Below, one piece after another: positions 51,288 to 61,054 of a stretch of 64,000 nucleotides of DNA (position 1 is its first letter; each line of letters starts with the position of its first letter). The translations under genes were made by a program, and so were the position numbers. The notes beneath the pieces were generated by a model. The model saw nothing but the letters and a program-made list of their open reading frames with translations, did no database searches and was not told where the DNA came from. This DNA comes from Mesorhizobium sp. ORS 3324 (GTDB lineage: Bacteria > Pseudomonadota > Alphaproteobacteria > Rhizobiales > Rhizobiaceae), in the NCBI GenBank assembly GCA_000824825.2, contig LM655194.1, forward strand, positions 342,936 through 406,935, written 5' to 3'.

Positions 51288-51304
51288 ATATCGTACCACG
51301 ATAT
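51288..51304. promoter_or_regulatory. Inverted repeat between ClC and MarR genes
   Basis: ATATCGT-ACC-ACGATAT: 7-bp perfect arms with a 3-bp spacer, in the 189-bp gap between divergent starts. Likely a MarR operator controlling one or both genes. Confidence 0.55.
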
Positions 51305-51423
51305 AATTCTTCAAGGCTGTTTATCGACTGCCGCTCCGCGTCATTTTGGTCGCGGATTGCGCCAAGCCGCCCTGAGCCTTCGTAGGAGTTGAGCTTTCGC
51401 CGGAAAGGTCCATAAGTCGGGAA

Positions 51424-51852
51424 ATGACGCCGAAGAAACCACGCCCCGCCATCAGTCAGGCCGATTATCAACGGCTATCCGAGTTCCGCTACCTGATCCG
51501 CCGCTTCCTGGAATTCAGCCAGCTTCAGGCGAACGAGGCCGGGCTGACGCCGCGCCAGCACCAGGCGCTGCTGGCGATCAAGGGCCACCCCGGCGGCGGA
51601 CCGGTGGCGGTCGGCGATCTGGCGGAGCGGTTGCGCATCCGCCATCACAGCGCCGTCGAGCTGGTGAACCGCCTGAGCGAGGCCGGGCTGGTCGCGAGGG
51701 ACCAGGACAAGGCCGACCACCGCCGCGTGCTGTTGCAGCTCACGCCTCTCGCCGACGAGCGTCTCGCCGAACTGTCGGCCGCCCATCTCGACGAGCTGTC
51801 GCGGATCGAGCCAATGCTGCGGCGGCTGCTTGTTCGTCAGGAGCCGTCCTGA
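51424..51852 (+). CDS. MarR family transcriptional regulator
   Basis: 142 residues. LTPRQHQALLAIKGHPGGGP, VGDLAERLRIRHHSAVELVNRLSEAGLVARDQDKADHRRVLLQLTP is the MarR winged-helix with the conserved DxR wing. The C-terminal helix continues LDELSRIEPMLRRLL. Divergent from the ClC gene, with a good palindrome in between; likely its repressor. ATG 51424. Confidence 0.9.
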   Translation: MTPKKPRPAISQADYQRLSEFRYLIRRFLEFSQLQANEAGLTPRQHQALLAIKGHPGGGPVAVGDLAERLRIRHHSAVELVNRLSEAGLVARDQDKADHRRVLLQLTPLADERLAELSAAHLDELSRIEPMLRRLLVRQEPS

Positions 51853-51903
51853 GCATCATAGTCGGAAAGCGGAATCGCCGAGGCTTTCCGGAACCGAGAG
51901 CCG

Positions 51904-54900
51904 TCACCCGCCGTCCAGCGATTTCAGCAGATTATCGATCGTGAATGGGTTGGCCTTGGGTTTCGGCGGCTCCGGAGCGGAATTGTCGTTGACGCCGGGA
52001 AGCGACCGGTCGGTCTTAGGCGCCTGCTTGGCTGCTTTGCGCTCGGCTTCCAGCTTTGCCTGCTCGGCCTTCTTGCGATCAGCCTCGGCCTGCGCCTTGG
52101 CCGCCTCGTCGGCGGCCTGTTGCTCCGCCCTGGCCTTCGCTTCGGCTTCAGCCTTCGCTTTCGCATCCGCCTCCGCCTTGGCGCGCGCTTCGGCCTCGGC
52201 CTGAGCCTTGGCGTCGGCCTCAGCCTTCGCCCTCGCCTCTTCCTCGGCCTTGGCTTTCGCCTCCTCTTCCGCTTTGGCTTGCGCCTCCGCCTCGGCCTCT
52301 GCCTTGGCCTGCGCCTCGGCCTCGGCTTTCGCCCTGGCTTCGGCCTCGGCCTTCTGCCGCGCCTCTTCCTCTTGCCGGCGCAATTCCTCCGCCGCCCGAT
52401 CGCGTTCGGTCTGCAGCGCAGCGTAATAGCGCACCTCGCGCCGCAGCCGCTGCTTCTCGAGCAGTTCCGCCTGCATCGCCTCGACGCGCTGCTGTTCCTT
52501 CTCCAGCGCTCGCTGGGTCAGGAACTGCGCCAGCGGACCGCTGTCGAACTGCGGCGTCGTCGCCCCGAGCGGACCGGCAAGGCTGAAATTCACAGCCGGT
52601 TCGGAACCGACCAGAGCCTCGTCACCAGGGTGATAGGTGATCGCGCCCTTGGCGGTCACAATGCTCGCGTCGAGGTCGGCGGTGACATCCGCCGATAGCG
52701 TTGCCGCCGGGCCGTTGAGGCTGATCGGTGGCGCTCGCAGCGTGCCGTTGGCGACGGTGAAGGCGATGTCGGTATCGCCGGCCGGGAAACTGCCATCACC
52801 GGCGATCTGCGGCGCGAAGCCGGCGGTCTTGGCGGCGTCGATGTCGCGCCCTATTGCATCGGCCTTGGCGATGATGGGTGCAAAGGCACTGGGATTGATG
52901 CCGGCAATGGTCAATCCTTTCAGCGCCGCCGTGCCGGACCCGGACAAGGCGGCGATCATCGCATCGACGGACTTGCCGCTGGTCGACAGCGCCGCCGAAA
53001 TGTCGCCGCTGCCGCTGACGCCGGCACCCGGCAGCACGGCGGACAGATCGCCGCGGGCCAGCCTCAACTGACCCGAAAACAGGCCGGTGCCTTCCGTGTT
53101 CTTGAGCTCGAACAGGCCGGTCAGCGCGCCGCCATAGAGCTTGGCCTTGAGGTCGGAGACATGAATGCCCTCCCCGTCCAGCTTCAGCGACAGCGCCGCG
53201 TCATGCGCCGTTGCAAAAGGTCCGGCGGCAAGGGCAGCCACGTTGAGATCGAGATCGGCATTGAACGGCAGGGTCGACTTCTGGCTGAACGGCGCGATTG
53301 GCCAACCTTTCCTGGCGGAACTGAAGGACTGGTCGCCGAATAGCGAGACTACCAGCGGATCGAGATCAAGTTCGTCGAGCGCCAGCGCGCCGGCAATATG
53401 CGGCAGCCCATCCTTGCTGTCGACATTGACATCGCCGGACACCGCCGCCTTGTTGATGGCGCCGTTGAGCCCGCTCAGCACCAGCAGGCCATTGCCGAAA
53501 TCGGCGTCTGCGGCCATCGATGCCGAAGTGCCGGTGCCCATGCCGGGCAGCCCCACGCCGGTCGTCATCAGCCACGGCTCGATATCGGCGGCGTCGAGGT
53601 TGACCTTGCCCTTCGCGGTGGCGCCTTGCTGTGTCTCGGCGACGGTCCCGTCGAAGCTCGCCCTGAAATCGTCGGCGGTCAGGTTGAAGCTGGTCGCCAG
53701 ACCGCCGCCCAGCGAGCCTTTCGCCGAGACATCGGTGGTCGCTTGTCCGAGCATGCCGAGCGGCAGCGCCGGCAGGCCATAAAGCGCGAGCAGCGTCGCG
53801 GCGTTTTGGTTGCGAGCGTTGAAGGTCAGCGATACCGGCGCATCGAGAAGCCGGTCCGACCTGCCCCGGCCCGAGAGTGAGGCCGAAAAGGCCGAGCCGC
53901 CGGCCTTGCCTTGCGCGGAGAGCGCGAGCCCCGTGGTGCCGTCGCCATTGTCGGCAGCACTCGTGACCAGGTCGATGCGCGCGTCCTGGAACAGTTCGGG
54001 GTAAGCAGCCGCACGCGTGGCCAGTCCCTTCAAGACCTGCTTGTCCGGATAATGCTGCGCCGCCACATCGATGAGCGGCTTGAGATCGACGGCAACGACG
54101 GAAGCATCGAGCTTGCCGGTCGGACTTTTAGGAAAATCCTTGATGCGCCCGGTGGCGCTGATCGATGCCCCTGCCAGCCCGCCGACCGAAAGCCGGTCGA
54201 TTTCGAGCAGTCCCTGCCGGAGCCTCAACGCCGTATCCACCGTGTCGGCCGTCAGCCCGCCGGCGCTGACCGGACCTGCCTTGATCTGGAAATCGAGGTC
54301 GCGGTCGGAGAAGCGGTTGGCGCCCTTGTCGCTGACGAAGATCGAGGCAAAGGCCGCCAACCCGTCGACGTCGAGCTCGCCGCCTTCCAGCTGCATCAGC
54401 ACCGAGGGTCTTGCGCCGTCGGGCTGGCTGGAATCGATGCGGCCCGAGAACTTCGCCTTGCCGAGGATGAGCTCGAGATCGCTAAAGGATTGCCGGTTGT
54501 CGCTGAGATCGACCTTTGCCTTGAAGCCCGCCGCCGGCAGCCGGCGGATCGCCTCGTCGACATCCTTGGACAGCCAGGCGGCGAAGCCGGAGGGCTGTCC
54601 GACGGCAAGCAGCAAGGAGCCGGTGAAGCCGAAATGGTCCTCGACGCTCAGCATGCCATTGGCTTCCAGCGTCGCGCGGCCCGGCAGCGTCGCGGCAAGC
54701 GACTTCACCGACCAGCCGCCCTCCGCAGGCTCAGCCGAGAGCCGCACGTCGCGCACCGTCGTGTCGCCCGCCACCACCGCCGGCAGCCTGACCTCGACCG
54801 TGCCCGGGATCGTCGGCTTCGGCATGTGCTGCAGCGTCTGCTCGAAGGCCGCAATGCGCTGGTCGAGCGTCAGCCCGGCTCCGGTTGCCCCGCCGACGGC

Positions 54901-55902
54901 CTCGTCGAACTGCACCTGCGCGCCGCTCGCCTCGACCGAGAAATGGGGCTTGAGCCCGAGATCGACCGAGGCCTTGCCATCGGCGGTATAGGGATTGTCG
55001 AGCGGTCCGGTCTCGAAGCGGAACTCCTCGACGTCGAGCTTCTGGTGGTCGAGCGCGAACTTGCCGTTCAGCCGGAAGCCCGGATCGGACTTGCCGGTGC
55101 CGACCTTGACCGGCTCGCCGTCGGCGCCGCGCAGCTCGACCGTGTTCCTGTCGGCGCCGTTCTTGTCGGCATTTGCTATCTTGAACTGGCCGGAATAGAC
55201 CGCCGCGCCCTTGACGATGCCGGCATTGCCGTCGGTCTCGAAAGCCAGAGGGTAGGCTTCAGGCTCGGCCTTCACCCTCAGCCGCATCTGGCCGTTCGCC
55301 TCGACCTTGCCGGTGGAGGCAGAGACTTCCGTGCGCATGCCATCGAAGCGCAGCGTGCCGTCCATCCGCCATGGGCCGGCAAGCGCCTTGGCGGAAATCG
55401 TCGAGTCGATCTCGGTAATCAGGTGGCTGCGCCCGCCGGCGGCATGGCGGAGCTCGATCTGCCCTTCGGTCACGGTCAGCTTCTCGATCGCGATCTGATT
55501 AGGATCGAAGGGCGTCGATGGCCGGATCGCCCAGTCGATGGCGCCGTTGCCGGCAACATCGATGGTCGCTTTCGGATGCACCAGCCGCATGTCGAAGATC
55601 AGCAGCTCGCCGCGCAGGAACGGCGCCAGCTCCGCATCCATCGAGAAGGTCTCGACTGTCATCGCCGGCTGCCCCTTAGGACCGCCGGCGACCTCGACAT
55701 TCGAGAAGGTCACAGACGGGAACGGCAGAAGCCGCGCGGTGGCATCGCCCTTCACCGTCACCTTGCGGCCGAGAATGGTGCTCGCCTCATGTTCGAAATC
55801 GGCGCGATAGCTCGTCCAGTCGATGAAATACGGCACCACCAGCGCCGCGCACAGCACCAGCACGAACAGGCCACCGAAGATCACGAACAGGCGTGCGAGC
55901 AT
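51904..55902 (-). CDS. AsmA-like envelope protein with charged coiled-coil C terminus
   Basis: 1332 residues. The N terminus has an anchor (LFVIFGGLFVLVLCAALVVPYF) and the AsmA-type DWTSYRADFEHEASTILGRKVTVKGD motif; most of the rest is long beta-groove sequence expected for AsmA proteins, which are thought to move lipids between membranes. Residues about 1135-1310 form an Ala/Glu/Lys-rich coiled coil with nearly regular AKAEAEA-type repeats, probably TolA-like. The gene is single on its strand; convergent with the MarR gene. The C-terminal repeat is low complexity at DNA level too. Confidence 0.88.
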   Translation of the reverse strand: MLARLFVIFGGLFVLVLCAALVVPYFIDWTSYRADFEHEASTILGRKVTVKGDATARLLPFPSVTFSNVEVAGGPKGQPAMTVETFSMDAELAPFLRGELLIFDMRLVHPKATIDVAGNGAIDWAIRPSTPFDPNQIAIEKLTVTEGQIELRHAAGGRSHLITEIDSTISAKALAGPWRMDGTLRFDGMRTEVSASTGKVEANGQMRLRVKAEPEAYPLAFETDGNAGIVKGAAVYSGQFKIANADKNGADRNTVELRGADGEPVKVGTGKSDPGFRLNGKFALDHQKLDVEEFRFETGPLDNPYTADGKASVDLGLKPHFSVEASGAQVQFDEAVGGATGAGLTLDQRIAAFEQTLQHMPKPTIPGTVEVRLPAVVAGDTTVRDVRLSAEPAEGGWSVKSLAATLPGRATLEANGMLSVEDHFGFTGSLLLAVGQPSGFAAWLSKDVDEAIRRLPAAGFKAKVDLSDNRQSFSDLELILGKAKFSGRIDSSQPDGARPSVLMQLEGGELDVDGLAAFASIFVSDKGANRFSDRDLDFQIKAGPVSAGGLTADTVDTALRLRQGLLEIDRLSVGGLAGASISATGRIKDFPKSPTGKLDASVVAVDLKPLIDVAAQHYPDKQVLKGLATRAAAYPELFQDARIDLVTSAADNGDGTTGLALSAQGKAGGSAFSASLSGRGRSDRLLDAPVSLTFNARNQNAATLLALYGLPALPLGMLGQATTDVSAKGSLGGGLATSFNLTADDFRASFDGTVAETQQGATAKGKVNLDAADIEPWLMTTGVGLPGMGTGTSASMAADADFGNGLLVLSGLNGAINKAAVSGDVNVDSKDGLPHIAGALALDELDLDPLVVSLFGDQSFSSARKGWPIAPFSQKSTLPFNADLDLNVAALAAGPFATAHDAALSLKLDGEGIHVSDLKAKLYGGALTGLFELKNTEGTGLFSGQLRLARGDLSAVLPGAGVSGSGDISAALSTSGKSVDAMIAALSGSGTAALKGLTIAGINPSAFAPIIAKADAIGRDIDAAKTAGFAPQIAGDGSFPAGDTDIAFTVANGTLRAPPISLNGPAATLSADVTADLDASIVTAKGAITYHPGDEALVGSEPAVNFSLAGPLGATTPQFDSGPLAQFLTQRALEKEQQRVEAMQAELLEKQRLRREVRYYAALQTERDRAAEELRRQEEEARQKAEAEARAKAEAEAQAKAEAEAEAQAKAEEEAKAKAEEEARAKAEADAKAQAEAEARAKAEADAKAKAEAEAKARAEQQAADEAAKAQAEADRKKAEQAKLEAERKAAKQAPKTDRSLPGVNDNSAPEPPKPKANPFTIDNLLKSLDGG

Positions 55903-55991
55903 TGCCCCAGGGCGAAAGGTTGAAAATCAGCCGCACTCTACCCGCATCCGCGTGTCGATAAAGAGGCAATTCGACCGGGAGTCGAGAGCTT

Positions 55992-57404
55992 CTAGTCTCG
56001 CGGCAAGATCTTGCCCGGGTTCATGATGTTGAGCGGATCGAGCGCCTGCTTGATCGTGCGCATGACGTCGACGCCGTGGCCGAGTTCGTGGCGCAGGAAA
56101 CCGACCTTGCCCTGGCCGATGCCGTGCTCGCCTGTGCAGGTCCCGTCCATGGCGATCGCGCGCATGTTGAGCCTGGCGACGAATTTTTCCGCGAGTGCGA
56201 TCTCCTGGGGGTTATCGAGGTCCATCAGCACCAGCACATGGAAATTGCCGTCGCCGGCATGGCCGACGATCGGCGCGATAAGCCCCATCTCGGCGATGTC
56301 GGCCTCGGTTTCGGTGACGCACTCGGCAAGCCGCGAGATCGGCACGCAGACATCGGTCGAAAGCCCCTTGGCGCCGGGACGCAGCGTCAGCGACGACCAG
56401 TAGGCGTCGTGCCGCGCCTTCCAGAGCTTCGTCCGCTCCTCGGCGACGCTGGTCCACAGGAACGGCCCGCCGCCATTTTCCTCGGCTATCATGCCGAAGG
56501 TTTCGGCCTGTTCGGCGACGCCCGCGTCGCTGCCGTGGAATTCGACGAACAGGCATGGGCTCTCGGGATAGTCGAGCTTCGAATAATTCTTCAGCGCCCG
56601 CATCTGCAGCGCGTTGACCAGTTCGATGCGCGCCACCGGGATGCCCATCTGGATGGTCGCGATCACCGCGTTGCATGCGGCTTCCAGGGTCGGGAACGGG
56701 CAGACGCCACCCGAGATCGCCTGCGGGATGCCCTGCAGCCGAAGCGTCAGCGACGTGATGATGCCGAGCGTGCCTTCCGAGCCCACCAAAAGCCGTGTCA
56801 GATCGTAGCCGGCCGAGCTCTTCTTCGCCCGCTTGCCGGTCGTCACGGCCTCGCCGTCCGCCATTACCGCCGTCAGCGACAGCACGTTCTCGCGCATCGT
56901 GCCGTAGCGCACGGCGTTGGTGCCCGAGGCGCGCGTCGCCGCCATGCCGCCGAGCGAGGCATTGGCGCCGGGATCGATCGGGAAGAACAGGCCGGTGTCG
57001 CGCAGGTGCCGGTTGAGGTCCTCGCGCGTCACCCCGGGTTCGACTGTGCAGTCGAGATCCTGCGGGTTGACCGAAAGGATGCGGTTCATGCGCGAGGTGT
57101 CGATCGAGATGCCGCCGCCCGGCGCATTGGTGTGGCCCTCGAGCGAGGAGCCGACGCCGAAGGCGATGACCGGCACGCGGTGCGCGGCGCAGGCGCGCAC
57201 GATCTCCTGCACCTCCGAAGCGCTCTCCACGAAGACGACGCCGTCCGGCGCCTGGGTCGGGATATAGGTGGTGGTGTGCGCGTGCTGGCCGCGGATCGCC
57301 TCGCCGGTCTGAAAACGCTCGCCGAACTGTTGCTTGAGGATGCCGAGCACCGTGGCGATGCCTTCCTCGTTGCGCTCGACGGGATTGAGGTCGCTCAAAG
57401 CCAT
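55992..57404 (-). CDS. FAD-linked oxidase of the D-lactate/glycolate dehydrogenase family
   Basis: 470 residues. The PCMH-type FAD domain shows PVIAFGVGSSLEGHTNAPGG, then TVEPGVTREDLNRHLRD, and the C-terminal domain contains IVGHAGDGNFHVLVL and GTCTGEHGIGQGK, the substrate-site His motifs of the GlcD/D-lactate dehydrogenase family. ATG 57404 has GGAGGA upstream. Specific substrate is open: D-lactate, glycolate or D-2-hydroxyglutarate. It is divergent from the thioesterase across a repeat element. Confidence 0.9.
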   Translation of the reverse strand: MALSDLNPVERNEEGIATVLGILKQQFGERFQTGEAIRGQHAHTTTYIPTQAPDGVVFVESASEVQEIVRACAAHRVPVIAFGVGSSLEGHTNAPGGGISIDTSRMNRILSVNPQDLDCTVEPGVTREDLNRHLRDTGLFFPIDPGANASLGGMAATRASGTNAVRYGTMRENVLSLTAVMADGEAVTTGKRAKKSSAGYDLTRLLVGSEGTLGIITSLTLRLQGIPQAISGGVCPFPTLEAACNAVIATIQMGIPVARIELVNALQMRALKNYSKLDYPESPCLFVEFHGSDAGVAEQAETFGMIAEENGGGPFLWTSVAEERTKLWKARHDAYWSSLTLRPGAKGLSTDVCVPISRLAECVTETEADIAEMGLIAPIVGHAGDGNFHVLVLMDLDNPQEIALAEKFVARLNMRAIAMDGTCTGEHGIGQGKVGFLRHELGHGVDVMRTIKQALDPLNIMNPGKILPRD

Positions 57405-57463
57405 GATTTCCTCCGCGAATGGACCAGCGGCCACTCTTGTAATGCAGCTATGGATGATGCCTA

Positions 57464-57514
57464 AAGCAATTCCAGGAAAAGTGTGAAGCGGTTTCCGTCC
57501 GGAATTGCACCAAA
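57464..57514. repeat. Palindromic repeat element, copy 5 (first hairpin only)
   Basis: AAAGCAATTCCAGGAAAAGTG then gtttccgtccggaattgcaccaaacaa. It has the first hairpin (gcaattcc/ggaattgc) but the second arm is missing. Lies in the divergent promoter between the FAD oxidase and the thioesterase. Confidence 0.8.
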
Positions 57515-57567
57515 CAACCAGAACCGCACCAGCCACACCCCGTCCAGCGACGATCGAGGAAAACCAG

Positions 57568-58053
57568 ATGACGATGCCCGCGCCTATCATTTCCAAGCCG
57601 ATGGCGATCGAGAAGGACTGGATCGACTATAACGGCCATCTCAACATGGCCTATTACAACGTGCTGTTCGACCGCTGCTCGGACGAAGCCTTCGAATTGA
57701 TGGGCATGGGGCCGAACTACGCCAAGGAGCGCCGCCTGACCATCTACACGGCCGAAGTTCACGTCTGTTACGTGCAGGAGCTGCATCTCGACCACAGGGT
57801 GAAGGTCTCGTTCCAGCTGATCGACCACGACGAGAAGCGGCTGAGGGCCTATCAGGAAATCCGCCATGTCGACGGCTGGCTGGCCGCGACGTCCGAGCAG
57901 CTTGCGCTGCATGTCGATATGGCCGGACCGAAGGTCGCACCCTTTCCGGCCGATGTGATGGCGCGGGTTGAAGCCATGCGCGCGGCCCATGCGGCGCTGC
58001 CGATGCCGGAGCGCGCCGGCCGCTCGATCGGCATCAAACGCAAGAGCGCTTGA
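57568..58053 (+). CDS. Hotdog-fold thioesterase family protein
   Basis: 161 residues with the 4HBT pattern: DYNGHLNMAYYNVLFDRC with catalytic Asp/His in the hotdog helix, and FQLIDHDEKRLRAYQEIRH. Likely acyl-CoA thioesterase; similar proteins act on betainyl-CoA but the substrate here is unknown. ATG 57568 has GAGGA nearby. It is followed by a small hypothetical gene. Confidence 0.85.
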   Translation: MTMPAPIISKPMAIEKDWIDYNGHLNMAYYNVLFDRCSDEAFELMGMGPNYAKERRLTIYTAEVHVCYVQELHLDHRVKVSFQLIDHDEKRLRAYQEIRHVDGWLAATSEQLALHVDMAGPKVAPFPADVMARVEAMRAAHAALPMPERAGRSIGIKRKSA

Positions 58054-58197
58054 AAACCGACGCTCCCGCGTTAACCTTACCAAGGTTTTAACGTGAACAA
58101 GCCATTCGAGCCCGTTGAACGACTCAGTGGCGCGTTCGAAAACCGGCGTACCGGGTTACGCGCGGGCGGCAGGCGGAATGCGGCGCGAGGACAGTGC

Positions 58198-58413
58198 ATG
58201 AAAACCGACATCAAGATCGAAGTGGAGCGGCTGGCGGCCGATCCGCGCATCACCGATTATGATTTCTGGCGATCGCTGAAGAACGTCGACAACGAGATCT
58301 TCCACATCGCCAACAACAACGAGCCTATCCCCTTCGATATGATCCGCTGGCGCGCGATCCTGAGGCAGGCGCGCATGAAGCGCGGTCACACCGAGCCCTC
58401 AGCGCTGCCTTAA
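58198..58413 (+). CDS. Hypothetical protein
   Basis: 71 residues starting MKTDIKIEVERLAADPRITD, ending MKRGHTEPSALP; it has a central DYDFWRSLKNVDNEIFHIANNN motif. No known domain. ATG 58198 with GAGGA seven bases upstream is preferred; a GTG start at 58093 would add 35 residues. Its 3' end overlaps the convergent Lrp gene by 15 bp. Confidence 0.6.
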   Translation: MKTDIKIEVERLAADPRITDYDFWRSLKNVDNEIFHIANNNEPIPFDMIRWRAILRQARMKRGHTEPSALP

Positions 58414-58875
58414 ACTGCCAAGCGGCGAGCGCGGCTCGACCGGCGACGATTGGATGATGGCGGTGTTGGTCATCGCATAGGGAATGATCTTGTCGATCAC
58501 CCGCTCCAGCTCGGCCACCGAGCCGACATGCGCCAGCGCAATGAAGCAATCCTCGCCGGTCACCCGGTCGCATTGCGCGATTTCCGGCAGGTCGCGGATG
58601 ATCTCCGTCACGACGGAAAGCTGCCCCGGCACCGGCCGGATCCTGAGCCATGCCGACAGCTTCATGCCGAGCGCTACCGGATTGATTCTGACCGTATAGG
58701 CCTCGATCACGCCGTTCTCCTGCAGCTTGCGGATGCGTTCGGCCACGCTCGGCGCCGAGAGCCCGACGACGCGCGCCAGCTCCGCCGTGCTGGTGCGCGC
58801 ATCCCGTTCCAGGATCCGCAGGATCTTGAGGTCAGCCGCATCGAGATCTGCATTTTCATTTCGAAGGCGTTTCAC
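58399..58875 (-). CDS. Lrp/AsnC family transcriptional regulator
   Basis: 158 residues. The helix-turn-helix RTSTAELARVVGLSAPSVAERIRKLQENGVIEAY is followed by a RAM (ACT-like) effector domain. GTG 58875 is the start. It is divergent from the EamA exporter 88 bp away, an arrangement in which Lrp-type regulators control amino-acid exporters. Effector amino acid unknown. Confidence 0.92.
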   Translation of the reverse strand: MKRLRNENADLDAADLKILRILERDARTSTAELARVVGLSAPSVAERIRKLQENGVIEAYTVRINPVALGMKLSAWLRIRPVPGQLSVVTEIIRDLPEIAQCDRVTGEDCFIALAHVGSVAELERVIDKIIPYAMTNTAIIQSSPVEPRSPLGSLRQR

Positions 58876-58963
58876 GGAAATTCTCTTTCTTCAGACTAGA
58901 TAGAGGCCAGTCCGCCTTTTATTTTCCATATAAAGCACAAGTTTCGCCTGCGATAATGAGCGC

Positions 58964-59872
58964 ATGAAATCCCAAGCGCAAGTTCCAACCGCAAGCCAGG
59001 TCGCCGGCGACACCGGCCGCCCTGCCCTCGGCGGGCTCGCCAACGCGCTGCCGCCTCATGTCTGGTTCGGCGTCAGCGCCATCTTCCACTATCTCGGGCC
59101 GGCCTTCGCCGTGCTGCTGTTCGCTCAGGTCGGCGTGCTCGGCATGGCCTGGCTGCGCATCGCAACGGCCGCGCTCATCTTCGCGCCGCTCACCAGGCCA
59201 TGGACGGTCTTCGCTCGCGCCGACCGCTCGGCCCGCCTGCTTCTGTTGGCCTTCGGCGCCTGTCTTGCGGTGATGAACTGCTCGTTCTATCTGGCGCTCG
59301 ACCGGCTGCCGATCTCGCTGGTCGCCGCTGTCGAATTCGTCGGCACCATTGGCGTCGCGCTGGTCGGACTCAGAAGCCGGCGCAACCTTGCGGCGCTGGC
59401 CATCGCCGTCGCCGGCACCTTGCTGCTGGTCGACATCAAATGGTCCAGCGATCCCGTCGGCCTGTTCTGGGCCTTCCTCAACGGCGCGCTGTTCGTCGGC
59501 TACATCGTGCTTGGCCACCGCGTCGCCCAGACCGGCATCGGCATTGCCGGCCTCGGCACGGCCATGGCGATCGCTTTCCTGGTCGTATTGCCCATCGGCT
59601 TCAGCGAGGCGCTGCCGGCCTTCTCGGCGCCGCAACTGTTGATCGCCGCCATCGGCGTCGGCGTCTGCTCCTCGGTCATCCCCTACATCTGCGACCAGCT
59701 CGCCATGGCGCGGCTGCCGCGCGCGAGCTTTGCCTTGATGCTCTCACTCTTGCCGCTCACTGCGACGCTGATCGGCGTCATCGTGCTCAGACAAGTTCCC
59801 AGCCTAACCGACTGCCTCGGCATCGCGCTGGTCGTGGCCGGCGTCGCCATGCATAAGCCGGCGCCGGAGTGA
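58964..59872 (+). CDS. EamA/DMT family exporter (RhtA-like)
   Basis: 302 residues with about ten membrane helices as two EamA repeats (LALDRLPISLVAAVEFVGTIGVALVGL and CDQLAMARLPRASFALMLSLLPLTATLIGVIVLRQ). The RhtA-type threonine/homoserine exporters fit. The divergent Lrp regulator supports an amino-acid export role. ATG 58964. Confidence 0.9.
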   Translation: MKSQAQVPTASQVAGDTGRPALGGLANALPPHVWFGVSAIFHYLGPAFAVLLFAQVGVLGMAWLRIATAALIFAPLTRPWTVFARADRSARLLLLAFGACLAVMNCSFYLALDRLPISLVAAVEFVGTIGVALVGLRSRRNLAALAIAVAGTLLLVDIKWSSDPVGLFWAFLNGALFVGYIVLGHRVAQTGIGIAGLGTAMAIAFLVVLPIGFSEALPAFSAPQLLIAAIGVGVCSSVIPYICDQLAMARLPRASFALMLSLLPLTATLIGVIVLRQVPSLTDCLGIALVVAGVAMHKPAPE

Positions 59873-59926
59873 CCCACCACCGACGGCGCCACTCGCAGAC
59901 CGGGCCTACCTGAGTATCAACACAGC

Positions 59927-60814
59927 TCAGGCCAGCTTCTCCCTGAGGAAGGCGACCGTCCTCCCCCAGGCAAGGTCGGCCGCCTTCTTGTCGTAGCGCG
60001 CGGCCGAGGTGTCGTTGTTGAAGGCGTGGTTGACGCCGTCATAGACATAGATCTTGTAATCGACATGCGCGGCGTCGAGCGCCTTCCTGTAGGCGTCGAT
60101 GCCGGCGTCGATACGCTCGTCCAGCCCGGCATAATGCAACAGCAGCGCCGCCTTGATCTTCGGCACATCCTCGGCTTTCGGCTGCATGCCGTAATAGGCG
60201 ACGCCGGCACTGAGGTCCGGGGCGTGGACGGCGAGCGTGTTCACCGTGCCGCCACCCCAGCAGAAGCCGACCGCTCCGACCTTGCCGTTGCCGTCCCTGT
60301 CGCCCTTGAGATAGGCGACCGTCGCCACGCCATCGGCCGCGACTTGGGCAGCATCGAGCCTGGTGAACATGTCGCGCGCCTTGTCCACATCCGCCGGCGT
60401 GCCGCCGAGCGGCGACAGGAAATCAGGTGCCAGCGCGACGAAGCCTTCCAGCGCAACGCGCCGGGCGACGTCGCGGATATGCGGGTTGAGCCCCCGGTTC
60501 TCATGGACGACAATGACCGCTCCCAGCTTGCTGGCCAGGCTTGCCGGCTTGACCAGATAGCCTTTCATCTCACCACTGCTGCCCGGATAGCTGATGTCCT
60601 CACCCTTCACCCTCGGATCGTCCTCGGCGACGATCTCCGCCTTGGCGGAATTGGCCGCCAGCATAGGCGCGATCGCGGCGGCCGCCGCGCCCGATCCGGC
60701 GAGCCTGGTCAGCTGCTCCATGAAGCGCCGCCGGTCGAGCGTCAGGTGCGTGTACTCATCATAGGCATCGATCATCGCCTGGGTGATGACAGGCTTGGCA
60801 ACAGTTTCGGTCAT
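59927..60814 (-). CDS. Dienelactone hydrolase family protein
   Basis: 295 residues, alpha/beta hydrolase. The nucleophile is Cys in GFCWGGG (about residue 182), with Asp in ALLLHYAGLDERID and His in YDGVNHAFNN as the other triad members. A 60-residue N-terminal extension contains a membrane-like stretch GSGAAAAAIAPMLAANSAKA preceded by Arg-Arg (DRRRF), resembling a Tat signal. ATG 60814 is used. Substrate unclear. Confidence 0.88.
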   Translation of the reverse strand: MTETVAKPVITQAMIDAYDEYTHLTLDRRRFMEQLTRLAGSGAAAAAIAPMLAANSAKAEIVAEDDPRVKGEDISYPGSSGEMKGYLVKPASLASKLGAVIVVHENRGLNPHIRDVARRVALEGFVALAPDFLSPLGGTPADVDKARDMFTRLDAAQVAADGVATVAYLKGDRDGNGKVGAVGFCWGGGTVNTLAVHAPDLSAGVAYYGMQPKAEDVPKIKAALLLHYAGLDERIDAGIDAYRKALDAAHVDYKIYVYDGVNHAFNNDTSAARYDKKAADLAWGRTVAFLREKLA

Positions 60815-61054
60815 GTCTGTCCTCGACGGCTGTTTGACGCGCAAGATAGGGTTGAAGCCCGCATGGTCCAGCACGGATGGATTGCGATTTGGCCTGAACC
60901 GTTCGTTGACGGGAACGTATCCGTCGCAGCGGTGATGCCCAAGGCACGCATCACATTTTGGTCATTTCCGAAAGCCTTGATGGTGCTGTCACACTAGGAA
61001 GGGAAAGCTGCCGATGCGGTCGGCCCGATCCAAAACGACGAAGAGGGGAATGCC

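Noticed and set aside
52056..52586. Dense short repeats resembling a CRISPR array or tandem repeat
   Set aside because: They are the codon-level repeats of the Ala/Lys/Glu coiled coil in the AsmA-like protein, with no spacers of constant length and no cas genes.
53911..55923. Long open frame on the plus strand (670 codons)
   Set aside because: Antisense to the AsmA-like gene; composition is typical of GC-rich complement frames.
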